Below, piece after piece: positions 17,444-24,731 of a stretch of 45,770 nucleotides of DNA. Every line of letters begins with the position of its first letter. Position 1 is the stretch's first letter. Both the position numbers and the translations under genes were made by a program. Source of the DNA: Bacillota bacterium (lineage in GTDB: Bacteria; Bacillota; Clostridia; Lachnospirales; Lachnospiraceae); assembly GCA_023411225.1 (NCBI GenBank), contig JAEYPA010000059.1, forward strand, positions 1 through 45,770. The letters are read 5' to 3'. The notes beneath the pieces were generated by a model. That model saw only the letters and a list, made by a program, of their open reading frames with translations, was not told the DNA's origin and did not search any database.

Positions 17444-18223
17444 ATGCACCTATTTAATGCGAGTTCTTTGTTTAGTGAAGAAGGAATGCGTGATTTGATA
17501 CGTATAGTAAACGACCCCGATAAGATGAAATGTAGAATGATTGAGATTAAGAAGGCTCTTTTAAAAACGTACAATTTCAAAACCTATAATGTACCAGAGG
17601 ATTTTACTACAAACTCTTATATAGTTGCTACAAATCATTTGACGGATTCTGATGCCCCTTTAATACTAAGTTATTATTATGAGGTAATGCATGATGTGAA
17701 AACTACATACCCAGAGATGCTGGTTTTTGCAAAGGAGAACTGTTTTAATGGTGTATCCATACCATTAGAGTTAACACCGGTATTAGAATTGGAAAAGGTA
17801 GTAGGGGTGGATCGCAATAGCTCAGGCGGTTCCATGGTTGCGTTGAAAACGGCTGTTAAGTGGTACAAGAATGGTGAAAAACCAAAACATTTTTTGATTT
17901 TTCCTCAAGGTACGATTTATGATGTGAATTTAGACAAACCAGAGGATATTGAAAAAGGAGCTTTTTGGTTAGCTGGTTTTCTTGGGATACCTGTTCTGCC
18001 AGGATTTATTGAGCAAGCAGTAGAAGGCGAGGAAAACCGCCTTATATTTGCAGAGCCAATTAAGGTACCTAAGGATTGTAAAGAGTTTGATAGTTTTAAG
18101 GCTTTGTGGTTAGAAAGCGTCATCAAAGCTCAGAATTCATTAGTTGATTTGACAGGAGTTCCTGCTAGAGAAGCTATCCTTGATGAGGAGCATAAGAAGA
18201 GAAAGAGATTCAAACAGGATTAG
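17444..18223 (+). CDS. PlsC-like 1-acyl-glycerol-3-phosphate acyltransferase family
   Basis: A 259-aa acyltransferase. The catalytic H-x4-D motif is NHLTDSD (His65, Asp70) and the substrate motif reads FPQGT instead of the common FPEGT. Enzymes of this family esterify fatty acyl groups to lysophosphatidate or related acceptors at the membrane. No clear transmembrane segment is visible. I chose the ATG at 17444, seven bases after GGAGG; an upstream ATG nine codons earlier has no ribosome site. The glutamine in FPQGT is unusual, so the acyl acceptor could differ from the standard PlsC substrate. Confidence 0.75.
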   Translation: MHLFNASSLFSEEGMRDLIRIVNDPDKMKCRMIEIKKALLKTYNFKTYNVPEDFTTNSYIVATNHLTDSDAPLILSYYYEVMHDVKTTYPEMLVFAKENCFNGVSIPLELTPVLELEKVVGVDRNSSGGSMVALKTAVKWYKNGEKPKHFLIFPQGTIYDVNLDKPEDIEKGAFWLAGFLGIPVLPGFIEQAVEGEENRLIFAEPIKVPKDCKEFDSFKALWLESVIKAQNSLVDLTGVPAREAILDEEHKKRKRFKQD

Positions 18224-18233
18224 TTTATATAAC

Positions 18234-18280
18234 AAAAAGCATGTTTCAAGCTTAAAATAGATTGAGACATGCTTTTATTA
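18234..18280. terminator. Bidirectional terminator, acyltransferase / LUD genes
   Basis: Arms AAAAAGCATGTTTCAA (18234-18249) and TTGAGACATGCTTTT (18262-18276) pair with one wobble. T-runs lie on both sides, suiting the convergent genes. Confidence 0.8.
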
Positions 18281-18285
18281 TTTAT

Positions 18286-18921
18286 TTAGTATCCCAGTTC
18301 CTCTCCAACCAAGATTACCTTAATTCTTCCTGGAATTCTGGATTTTCTTGTAACTACGGTATGGGCACAGATGCAATCATTTGTCAGGCAGTTTACACAT
18401 CGGCCTATGTCGGTACATGGTGTATCGCAATTTAACCGTACTGCATTAGGAGGAGCTGCCATATTTTTCACACGAGTTATAGCAGAGGGAACATCAGGAG
18501 CTAGCTTATTCATTCCAGCCACTACCACAACATTCTTAGGACCTGTCATAAGGCAGGCGACTCGGTTTCCATTGCCGTCAATATTCACTAATTCTCCGTC
18601 TAAAGTAATGGCATTAGAGCTTGTGAAAAAGTAATCTGCAGTCACAATCTTAGCATATAGCTGTGATTTTTCTTCTGCAGTATGAGCATCAGCCCGATCG
18701 TAAACTATGTAGTCGGAATTCTTTAAAGCATCCAATAGCCCGATTTCCCTTAGCGTTTCTGATCCACCCCAAGTAACAGAACAGTCAGGTGTTAGGAATC
18801 GCTTAATGGTTCCAAGGGCCTCTTCTCTGGTGCTGCAATAGTAGCCCTCAATTCCTCTCAGGTTGAATTTTTTGATTAGATTGTCAGCTATAGTTTCATA
18901 ATATTGCTGCTTAGGAGACAT
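18286..18921 (-). CDS. LUD-domain protein (LutC/YkgG family, DUF162)
   Basis: A 211-aa cytosolic protein. The N-terminal SPKQQYYETIADNLIKKF and the central SVTWGGSETLREIGL and VVVAGMNKLAPDV segments are those of stand-alone LUD-domain proteins. The C-terminal third is cysteine-rich (CDTPCTDIGRCVNCLTNDCIC) and could bind a metal or Fe-S cluster. LutC is part of the lactate oxidation complex LutABC, but LutA and LutB are absent here, so a role in lactate use is not supported by context. It is monocistronic with its own terminator and a good GAAAGGAATGATG ribosome site. Confidence 0.85.
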   Translation of the reverse strand: MSPKQQYYETIADNLIKKFNLRGIEGYYCSTREEALGTIKRFLTPDCSVTWGGSETLREIGLLDALKNSDYIVYDRADAHTAEEKSQLYAKIVTADYFFTSSNAITLDGELVNIDGNGNRVACLMTGPKNVVVVAGMNKLAPDVPSAITRVKNMAAPPNAVRLNCDTPCTDIGRCVNCLTNDCICAHTVVTRKSRIPGRIKVILVGEELGY

Positions 18922-19142
18922 TTCATCATTCCTTTCTATATAGATTCGATTTCCTGTATAGGGATAGAATCTTGCTAACTAAATGAAGCTTATATCATGA
19001 AAAGTGTAGCATATAATAGGAAAAATGTACAGAATACAAATCTCCTTAATCCATAGAAAAAGTAAAAGCTTTAGTGTATAATAAAAGAGATGTGTGCCTA
19101 TATGGATGATTTAGTGAATGAAAAGGAAAGTCGAGAAGTTAT

Positions 19143-21185
19143 ATGTCTAAACAGTTATATATATCGGAAAAGCCAAGTGTAGCTAGGGAATTTGCCAAAG
19201 CTCTTAAGATAAATGGTACCAATAAGGATGGCTATATGGAGTCGAGTAATGCCATTGTTACCTGGTGTGTAGGACATCTGGTAACTATGAGCTATCCAGA
19301 AGTTTATGACCCAGCTTTAAAACGATGGACTATGGAGACATTGCCATTTCTTCCGAAGGAATTTCTTTATGAGGTGATTCCGGGAGTTAGCAAACAGTTT
19401 GAAACGGTAAAAGAATTATTAAACCGTGAAGATGTAACTAGAATCTATGTCTGCACGGACTCCGGACGAGAGGGAGAATATATCTATCGTTTGGTGGACC
19501 AATTGGCAGGTGTTAGTAAGGAAAAAGAAAAACTACGGGTATGGATTGACTCTCAAACAGAGGAGGAGATTCTTCGAGGAATTAGGGAAGCAAAACCCAT
19601 TTCCGCATATGATAATTTGTCTGATGCAGCGTATCTTCGTGCCAAAGAAGATTACTTAATGGGCATCAATTTCTCCCGCATCATTACCTTAAAATATGGA
19701 CAGAACGTAAAACAGTATTTGAAGAGGGAGCGTAACCTTGCTCTTAGTGTGGGACGTGTTATGACCTGCGTTCTTGGAATGGTGGTAAGAAGGGAAAGAG
19801 AGATTCGTTCCTTCGTGAAAACCCCATTTTACAGGGTGGTAGGATCCTTTGATTTATCAGGAAAACTGGTAGATGGTGAGTGGAAGGCTGTGGAAGGCTC
19901 AAGATTCTTTCAGTCTCCAGCATTATATAAGGAAAATGGGTTCAAAGAAAAAGAGATAGCCTTAGGTCTTATTGACAGTTTAAGTGCCAATCAACCGGTA
20001 ACTGCGGTTTTAGAGAATATAGAGAAGAAAAAAGAATTGAAAAACCCACCATTACTATTTAACTTGGCAGAGCTTCAGAATGAATGTTCTAAGTTGTTTA
20101 AGATAAGCCCGGATGAGACATTAAAGATTGTGCAGGAGCTATATGAAAAGAAGTTGGTGACCTATCCAAGAACGGATGCCAGAGTGCTTTCTACAGCTGT
20201 AGCAAAGGAGATTCATAAGAATATTGGCGGGCTTCGTAATTATGCCCATGGGAAGGAATTTGCAGCGGAGATTCTGGAAAATGGTAGCTACAAAGGTATT
20301 GCTAAGACTAGATATGTCAACGATAAGCAGATTACGGATCACTATGCCATTATACCTACCGGTCAGGGTTTTGGGGCACTCACTTCCGTATCTCACACGG
20401 CAAGTAAGGTGTATGAGGTGATTGTAAGAAGGTTTTTAAGTATTTTCTTCCCTGCAGCAGTATATCAGAAGATAGCATTAACCTTCAACCGAGAAAATGA
20501 ACGCTTTTTCTCTAATTTTAAAGTATTACTAGATCAAGGATACTTAAAGGTCGTAGTAAACTCTTTCGCAAAGAAGAAGGAGGAGAATACGGTTAAATCA
20601 GAATCAGATAGCAATGAGGATACCAGTGATAACTCCAATACGTTGGATGAAGAACTACTTAAAGTGTTACATGGACTTAGGAAAGGTACTACTATTCCAA
20701 TTAAGGAATTCAACGTGAAGGAGGGGGAAACCTCTCCACCAAAACGCTATAATTCCGGTTCTTTGATACTTGCCATGGAGAATGCAGGTCAGCTGATTGA
20801 AGATGAGGAGCTTCGGGCACAGATTAAAGGAAGTGGAATTGGGACTTCTGCCACTAGAGCAGAAATACTCAACAAGCTGGTGAAGATTGAATATCTTGCT
20901 TTAAATAAGAAGACTCAGATTATGACTCCAACTTTATTAGGTGAAATGGTGTATGATGTAGTCAATGCTTCCATACGACCGCTGCTTAATCCAGAGTTAA
21001 CTGCTAGCTGGGAGAAAGGCCTTACCTATGTGGCAGAGGGGCAGATTACGAAAGAAGAATACATGACTAAACTAGAAGACTTTATTCGGCGTAATACTGA
21101 AAAAGTAAGAAGTCTTAATAATCAAAGTCAGCTACGGTCTCATTTTGACTATGCCGCTACCAATTATAAAGGAAAAAGAAGCTAA
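19143..21185 (+). CDS. topB: DNA topoisomerase III (type IA)
   Basis: A 680-aa type IA topoisomerase. The N-terminal TOPRIM begins LYISEKPSVAREFAKAL and contains CTDSGREGEYIYR. The catalytic tyrosine is Tyr341 in LVTYPRTDAR. The clamp region includes GIGTSATRAEIL. No zinc-ribbon tail is visible, which fits TopB rather than TopA. A lysine- and acid-rich insertion (about 480-505) interrupts the central part. TopB decatenates and relaxes single-strand-containing DNA during replication and repair. Plasmids and ICEs also carry topB, but no conjugation genes are nearby, so this is most likely the chromosomal copy. Confidence 0.95.
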   Translation: MSKQLYISEKPSVAREFAKALKINGTNKDGYMESSNAIVTWCVGHLVTMSYPEVYDPALKRWTMETLPFLPKEFLYEVIPGVSKQFETVKELLNREDVTRIYVCTDSGREGEYIYRLVDQLAGVSKEKEKLRVWIDSQTEEEILRGIREAKPISAYDNLSDAAYLRAKEDYLMGINFSRIITLKYGQNVKQYLKRERNLALSVGRVMTCVLGMVVRREREIRSFVKTPFYRVVGSFDLSGKLVDGEWKAVEGSRFFQSPALYKENGFKEKEIALGLIDSLSANQPVTAVLENIEKKKELKNPPLLFNLAELQNECSKLFKISPDETLKIVQELYEKKLVTYPRTDARVLSTAVAKEIHKNIGGLRNYAHGKEFAAEILENGSYKGIAKTRYVNDKQITDHYAIIPTGQGFGALTSVSHTASKVYEVIVRRFLSIFFPAAVYQKIALTFNRENERFFSNFKVLLDQGYLKVVVNSFAKKKEENTVKSESDSNEDTSDNSNTLDEELLKVLHGLRKGTTIPIKEFNVKEGETSPPKRYNSGSLILAMENAGQLIEDEELRAQIKGSGIGTSATRAEILNKLVKIEYLALNKKTQIMTPTLLGEMVYDVVNASIRPLLNPELTASWEKGLTYVAEGQITKEEYMTKLEDFIRRNTEKVRSLNNQSQLRSHFDYAATNYKGKRS

Positions 21186-21189
21186 CATG

Positions 21190-21208
21190 AATCACACAAT
21201 GTGTGATT
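21190..21208. repeat. Perfect inverted repeat between topB and the beta-helix gene
   Basis: AATCACACA-A-TGTGTGATT, nine-base arms around one base, lies 5 bases after the topB stop and just before the AAAGGAGAG ribosome site of the next gene. With a single central base it is a better DNA operator than RNA hairpin. No T-run follows. Confidence 0.5.
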
Positions 21209-21227
21209 AACTCGGAAAGGAGAGTTT

Positions 21228-21896
21228 ATGTTCGAACAATTATTAATCAGCAATTTATTTGATTTGTCACAAACCATAGCAGCAGATTTATTTGAAGGTT
21301 GTGAGTATCCATGGGAGGTACTTCCGAATATCGGTAAATTTATTGAGAAATTAGGGGAAACCTTACCAGAAAGTGAATACATTAAGAGGAACGGGAATAT
21401 ATGGATTGCGAAAGATGCCAAGATTTCCACAACAGTAGCAGTAAAGGGTCCTTGCATTATTGGAAAGCAAGCTGAGATTCGTCATTGTGCTTATATTCGT
21501 GGGAATGTTATTATTGGAGAAGGAGCTGTAGTAGGTAATTCTACAGAGTTAAAGAATGTAATTCTATTTAATAAGGTGCAGGTCCCACATTATAACTATG
21601 TAGGGGACTCTATCTTGGGATATAAAGCTCATTTTGGAGCAGGTGCTATTACTTCTAACATTAAATCCGATCGTTCCCCTGTCTATATTCGTTATAATGG
21701 AGAAAAAATTGAAACAGAATTAATCAAAGTAGGTGCTATGGTAGGAGATTTTGTTGAAGTTGGTTGCAACTCTGTCTTAAATCCGGGAACGGTTGTAGGA
21801 CGAGAGACGAATATCTATCCTTTATCTATGGTACGGGGCTATGTTCCTGCCAAAAGTATATACAAGAAAAAGGGCGATGTTATCTTTAAGAAGTAG
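21228..21896 (+). CDS. Left-handed beta-helix protein, GlmU-like acyl/nucleotidyltransferase family
   Basis: A 222-aa protein. The first ~70 residues are helical; from about residue 65 the hexapeptide-repeat pattern runs: IAKDAKISTTVAVKGPCIIG, then IRGNVIIGEGAVVGNSTELK, then GAGAITSNIKSD, ending VGRETNIYPLSMVRGYVPAK. This resembles the C-terminal acetyltransferase half of GlmU without its pyrophosphorylase half. Homologues in clostridia are labelled UDP-N-acetylglucosamine pyrophosphorylase, but no nucleotidyltransferase signature is visible here. It is likely a sugar or sugar-phosphate acyltransferase; the substrate is unknown. Confidence 0.75.
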   Translation: MFEQLLISNLFDLSQTIAADLFEGCEYPWEVLPNIGKFIEKLGETLPESEYIKRNGNIWIAKDAKISTTVAVKGPCIIGKQAEIRHCAYIRGNVIIGEGAVVGNSTELKNVILFNKVQVPHYNYVGDSILGYKAHFGAGAITSNIKSDRSPVYIRYNGEKIETELIKVGAMVGDFVEVGCNSVLNPGTVVGRETNIYPLSMVRGYVPAKSIYKKKGDVIFKK

Positions 21897-21905
21897 GATG
21901 GTAAG

Positions 21906-21943
21906 GCTAGGTAGGGGTAAAGATAGAACCTATCTAGCTTTTT
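21906..21943 (+). terminator. Terminator of the beta-helix gene
   Basis: Arms GCTAGGTAGG (21906-21915) and CCTATCTAGC (21929-21938) with one wobble pair, then five Ts. The rest of the gap before the next gene (21944-22180) shows no gene; it must hold that gene's promoter, which I could not place with confidence. Confidence 0.8.
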
Positions 21944-22180
21944 AATGCATAGGAATGTGTTTTCATCTTTTATGCAATTTTATAAAGATTGAAAAAAATT
22001 TATCAAAATCTATAGACGAATTACGAATTTTGTGAGAGAATAGATTCGGCTGTGGGAAAAAATAGAACATAATACATAGGTAATATGAGTTCTCATAAAT
22101 GAATACCACAGAAAACATGCGTAACAGTAGAAATGCTTTTCTATTGCTCTATAAAAATGTACATTGAAAGGAGTTTCAAC

Positions 22181-22873
22181 ATGATCTATTCACATGAAGT
22201 AGAACAAATGTGTCCAGTAGCTCAGGGTGTTCATCACGGAGCTGCTCCAATCCCAGAAGAAGCTAAATGGGTACAATCCAAACAAATCACTGATATCAAT
22301 GGTTTAACACACGGTATCGGTTGGTGTGCTCCACAACAAGGCGGTTGTAAATTAACATTAAACGTAAAAGACGGTATTATCCAAGAAGCATTAGTAGAGA
22401 CAATCGGATGTTCCGGTATGACTCACTCTGCAGCTATGGCTTCTGAAATCCTTCCAGGATTAACGTTATTAGAAGCTCTTAATACTGACTTAGTATGTGA
22501 TGCAATTAACACTGCTATGAGAGAGCTATTCCTTCAAATAGTTTATGGTAGAACTCAGTCTGCATTCTCCGAAAATGGTCTTCCTATTGGTGCAGGTCTT
22601 GAAGATTTAGGTAAAGGACTTAGAAGTCAGGTTGGTACTATGTATGGAACTCTTGCAAAAGGTCCTCGTTACCTTGAAATGGCTGAAGGTTATGTAACAG
22701 AAGTTGCATTAGATGAAGATAACGAAATCATTGGTTACAAATTCATCAACTTCGGTAAAATGATGGACTTCATCAAAGCTGGTGACGACGCTAATACAGC
22801 TATGGAAAAAGCAAAAGGTCAATACGGCCGTGTTGCTGATGCTGTAAAATGTATCGATCCTAGAAAACAATAA
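22181..22873 (+). CDS. NifU-N/IscU-like iron-sulfur scaffold-type protein
   Basis: A 230-aa cytosolic protein. The core GWCAPQQGGCKLTLNVKDG then ALVETIGCSGMTHSAAMASEILPG resembles IscU/NifU N-terminal scaffold domains, with cysteines in the expected kinds of positions. Clostridial homologues are labelled Fe-S assembly scaffold. I chose the ATG at 22181 seven bases after AAAGGAG; the frame extends 16 codons further without a ribosome site. Codon use is strongly biased (GGT, CCA, GAA), as in highly expressed genes. It is followed after 21 bases by the GGGtGRT gene, with which it probably works. Confidence 0.75.
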   Translation: MIYSHEVEQMCPVAQGVHHGAAPIPEEAKWVQSKQITDINGLTHGIGWCAPQQGGCKLTLNVKDGIIQEALVETIGCSGMTHSAAMASEILPGLTLLEALNTDLVCDAINTAMRELFLQIVYGRTQSAFSENGLPIGAGLEDLGKGLRSQVGTMYGTLAKGPRYLEMAEGYVTEVALDEDNEIIGYKFINFGKMMDFIKAGDDANTAMEKAKGQYGRVADAVKCIDPRKQ

Positions 22874-22894
22874 GGAAGAAGGAGGAAATTAAAA

Positions 22895-23905
22895 ATGGCA
22901 TTATTTGAATCATATGAAAGAAGAATTGACCAAATCAATAAAGTGCTTAACAGCTATGGAATTGCTTCCATCGAAGAAGCTGAAAAGATCACTAAAGATG
23001 CTGGTCTTGACGTATATAACCAAGTAAAAGGCATTCAGCCAATTTGTTTTGAAAATGCTTGCTGGGCTTACATTGTAGGTGCTGCAATTGCTATTAAAAA
23101 GGGTTGTAGAAGAGCTGCTGACGCTGCTGCTGCAATCGGTGAAGGACTTCAATCCTTCTGTATCCCAGGTTCCGTTGCTGACGACCGTAAGGTTGGTTTA
23201 GGACATGGTAACTTAGGAAAGATGCTTCTTGAAGAAGATACCAAATGTTTTGCTTTCTTAGCAGGACATGAATCCTTCGCAGCTGCTGAAGGTGCTATCG
23301 GTATCGCAGAAAAAGCAAATAAGGTACGTAAAGAGCCTTTACGTGTTATCTTAAATGGTCTTGGAAAAGATGCTGCTCAGATCATCTCCCGTATCAACGG
23401 ATTTACCTTTGTTGAAACAGAATTTGATTACTATACAGGTGAAGTAAAAGAAGTTTACAGAAAAGCTTACTCCACTGGTCTTCGTGCAAAAGTTAATTGC
23501 TACGGTGCAAACGATGTACGTGAAGGCGTTGCTATCATGCACAAAGAAGGCGTTGACGTTTCCATCACTGGTAACTCAACTAACCCTACTCGTTTCCAAC
23601 ATCCAGTAGCTGGTACTTACAAGAAAGAATGTATCGAGCAAGGAAAGAAATATTTCTCCGTTGCTTCCGGTGGTGGTACAGGCCGTACTCTTCACCCAGA
23701 TAACATGGCAGCTGGTCCTGCTTCCTACGGTATGACTGATACTATGGGACGTATGCACTCTGATGCACAGTTCGCTGGTTCTTCTTCCGTACCTGCTCAT
23801 GTAGAAATGATGGGTCTTATCGGTGCTGGTAACAATCCAATGGTTGGTATGACGGTTGCTGTTGCAGTTAGCATCCAGGAAGCAGCTGAAAAAGGAATGT
23901 TCTAA
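22895..23905 (+). CDS. GGGtGRT family protein
   Basis: A 336-aa protein named for its motif, here VASGGGTGRTLHPDN at about residues 258-272. The family is widespread in anaerobic Firmicutes and of unknown function, typically next to the NifU-like gene found here. Conserved stretches include GLGHGNLGKMLLEEDTKCF and the glycine-rich end MMGLIGAGNNPMVGMTVAVAV. Codon use indicates high expression. The last codons encode SIQEAAEKGMF; a second version of this ending (SIQEAAEQGKF) lies 2.36 kb downstream beyond the OLD-family gene, as if a segment had been inserted at the 3' end (see findings). Confidence 0.85.
   Translation: MALFESYERRIDQINKVLNSYGIASIEEAEKITKDAGLDVYNQVKGIQPICFENACWAYIVGAAIAIKKGCRRAADAAAAIGEGLQSFCIPGSVADDRKVGLGHGNLGKMLLEEDTKCFAFLAGHESFAAAEGAIGIAEKANKVRKEPLRVILNGLGKDAAQIISRINGFTFVETEFDYYTGEVKEVYRKAYSTGLRAKVNCYGANDVREGVAIMHKEGVDVSITGNSTNPTRFQHPVAGTYKKECIEQGKKYFSVASGGGTGRTLHPDNMAAGPASYGMTDTMGRMHSDAQFAGSSSVPAHVEMMGLIGAGNNPMVGMTVAVAVSIQEAAEKGMF
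23872..23905 (+). repeat. Left copy of duplicated gene 3' end (possible attachment site)
   Basis: The 19 bases 23872-23890 are identical to 26234-26252, and the next 15 match at 10 positions with both copies ending in TTCTAA. This copy is the functional 3' end of the GGGtGRT gene. Confidence 0.7.
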
Positions 23906-23969
23906 TAAATCTAGTAAAATCAAGGGTTTGAGATGTAGTACGATGTGATAAAAAGTAGTAAAATGCAGG

Positions 23970-24015
23970 TTACTCCTACATTACTCCTACAGTACTCCTA
24001 CATCACACTCCTACA
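23970..24015. repeat. Tandem 11-bp iterons (TTACTCCTACA)
   Basis: Units at 23970-23980 and 23981-23991 (identical), 23992-24002 (first base G) and 24005-24015 (ACACTCCTACA after a two-base gap). A further exact unit is at 26182-26192 near the other end of the segment. Equal spacing of one helical turn suggests cooperative protein binding. Confidence 0.75.
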
Positions 24016-24024
24016 TTAAAGATT

Positions 24025-24053
24025 AGAGTCTAAGGAAACTTAGGCTCTTTTTT
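24025..24053 (+). terminator. Terminator downstream of the GGGtGRT gene
   Basis: Arms AGAGTCTAAG (24025-24034) and CTTAGGCTCT (24039-24048) around a GAAA tetraloop, with one wobble pair and a six-T run. It separates the highly expressed upstream pair from the OLD-family gene. The remaining 230 bases before that gene hold no recognisable reading frame. Confidence 0.85.
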
Positions 24054-24285
24054 AGTGGTTCTAAAAAGGACACTTCGTTTTCTGAAATGCAATATATAGA
24101 TGTGACAGGTACATAATATAAATGTTGATATATGGAGAATTAAGGAATATAATTATGATTATACTAATGTTTTATAAGAAAGGAGATTATATAACAAAAG
24201 TAAGTCGCCTGTTAACTAAGCTGTCAGATCACATTATATACTGGAATAAGGGCCGTTCATGATCTGCGAGAATAAGGGGAATAAT

Positions 24286-24717
24286 ATGCAACTATACTCA
24301 TTATGTGTCGAAGGATTTAGAAAACATATAAAAACTAAAATTACTTTTTCAGATTCAACTTTTCTAATTGGTGAAAATAATGTTGGAAAAAGCAGTATTT
24401 TATATGCGCTAGATTACTTGTTAGGAGCAACTAATAAGATATCACCTGAAGAATACTATGCGTTTGAAAATAACGGAGAACGAAAAAGTCCAGTGGAAAA
24501 TATTGTGTTTACAGCAGAATTTCGTAAAATACCTGAAGAAGCAAGTTCTTGGAGAGGGTTCAATGGAAGAGTATTAAAATACATACCAGAAGAAAATGAT
24601 CCATTGGATACAGGACTTAAGTTTATATATAGAAAAACTTATCCAAGAGGTGGAACTGTAAAGATTGAAACATTAGAAAATCCTAAGGTGCTGAAGAATG
24701 ATTTAAAGATTGCATAA
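24286..24717 (+). CDS. OLD-family ATPase/nuclease, N-terminal part
   Basis: 143 residues forming the front of an overcoming-lysogenization-defect type protein. It begins QLYSLCVEGFRKHIKTKITF and carries the Walker A motif IGENNVGKSSI of the ABC/RecF-like ATPase. The start at 24286 follows AAGGGG. The frame ends in TAA, but the next frame (-1) continues the protein: reading through TTTAAAG at 24702-24708 gives DFKDCINIQQYLDAGL joined to the ATPase C-half. So this is either a frameshifted pseudogene or a gene using programmed -1 frameshifting. OLD proteins act in defence against phage or plasmid DNA. The first part alone lacks Walker B and the nuclease domain. Confidence 0.7.
   Translation: MQLYSLCVEGFRKHIKTKITFSDSTFLIGENNVGKSSILYALDYLLGATNKISPEEYYAFENNGERKSPVENIVFTAEFRKIPEEASSWRGFNGRVLKYIPEENDPLDTGLKFIYRKTYPRGGTVKIETLENPKVLKNDLKIA
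24702..24708 (+). promoter_or_regulatory. Candidate -1 frameshift site T TTA AAG
   Basis: The heptamer sits in the correct phase (ga T TTA AAG) for -1 slippage, three codons before the zero-frame stop. The shifted frame runs directly into the 460-codon continuation. A weak stem (AAATA/TATTT with GCA/TGC outside) follows. A simple one-base loss in the A-run would look the same. Confidence 0.4.
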
Positions 24718-24731
24718 ATATTCAACAGTAT

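Noticed and set aside
18286..18921. LUD-domain gene as part of a lactate-utilisation operon
   Set aside because: No LutA or LutB partner is present and the gene is monocistronic.
19143..21185. topB as a sign of an integrative conjugative element
   Set aside because: No relaxase, type IV secretion, or integrase gene lies on either side; it reads as the ordinary chromosomal gene.
23970..24015. Short tandem repeats as a CRISPR array
   Set aside because: Units are 11 bases and directly abutting with no spacers; no cas genes are present.
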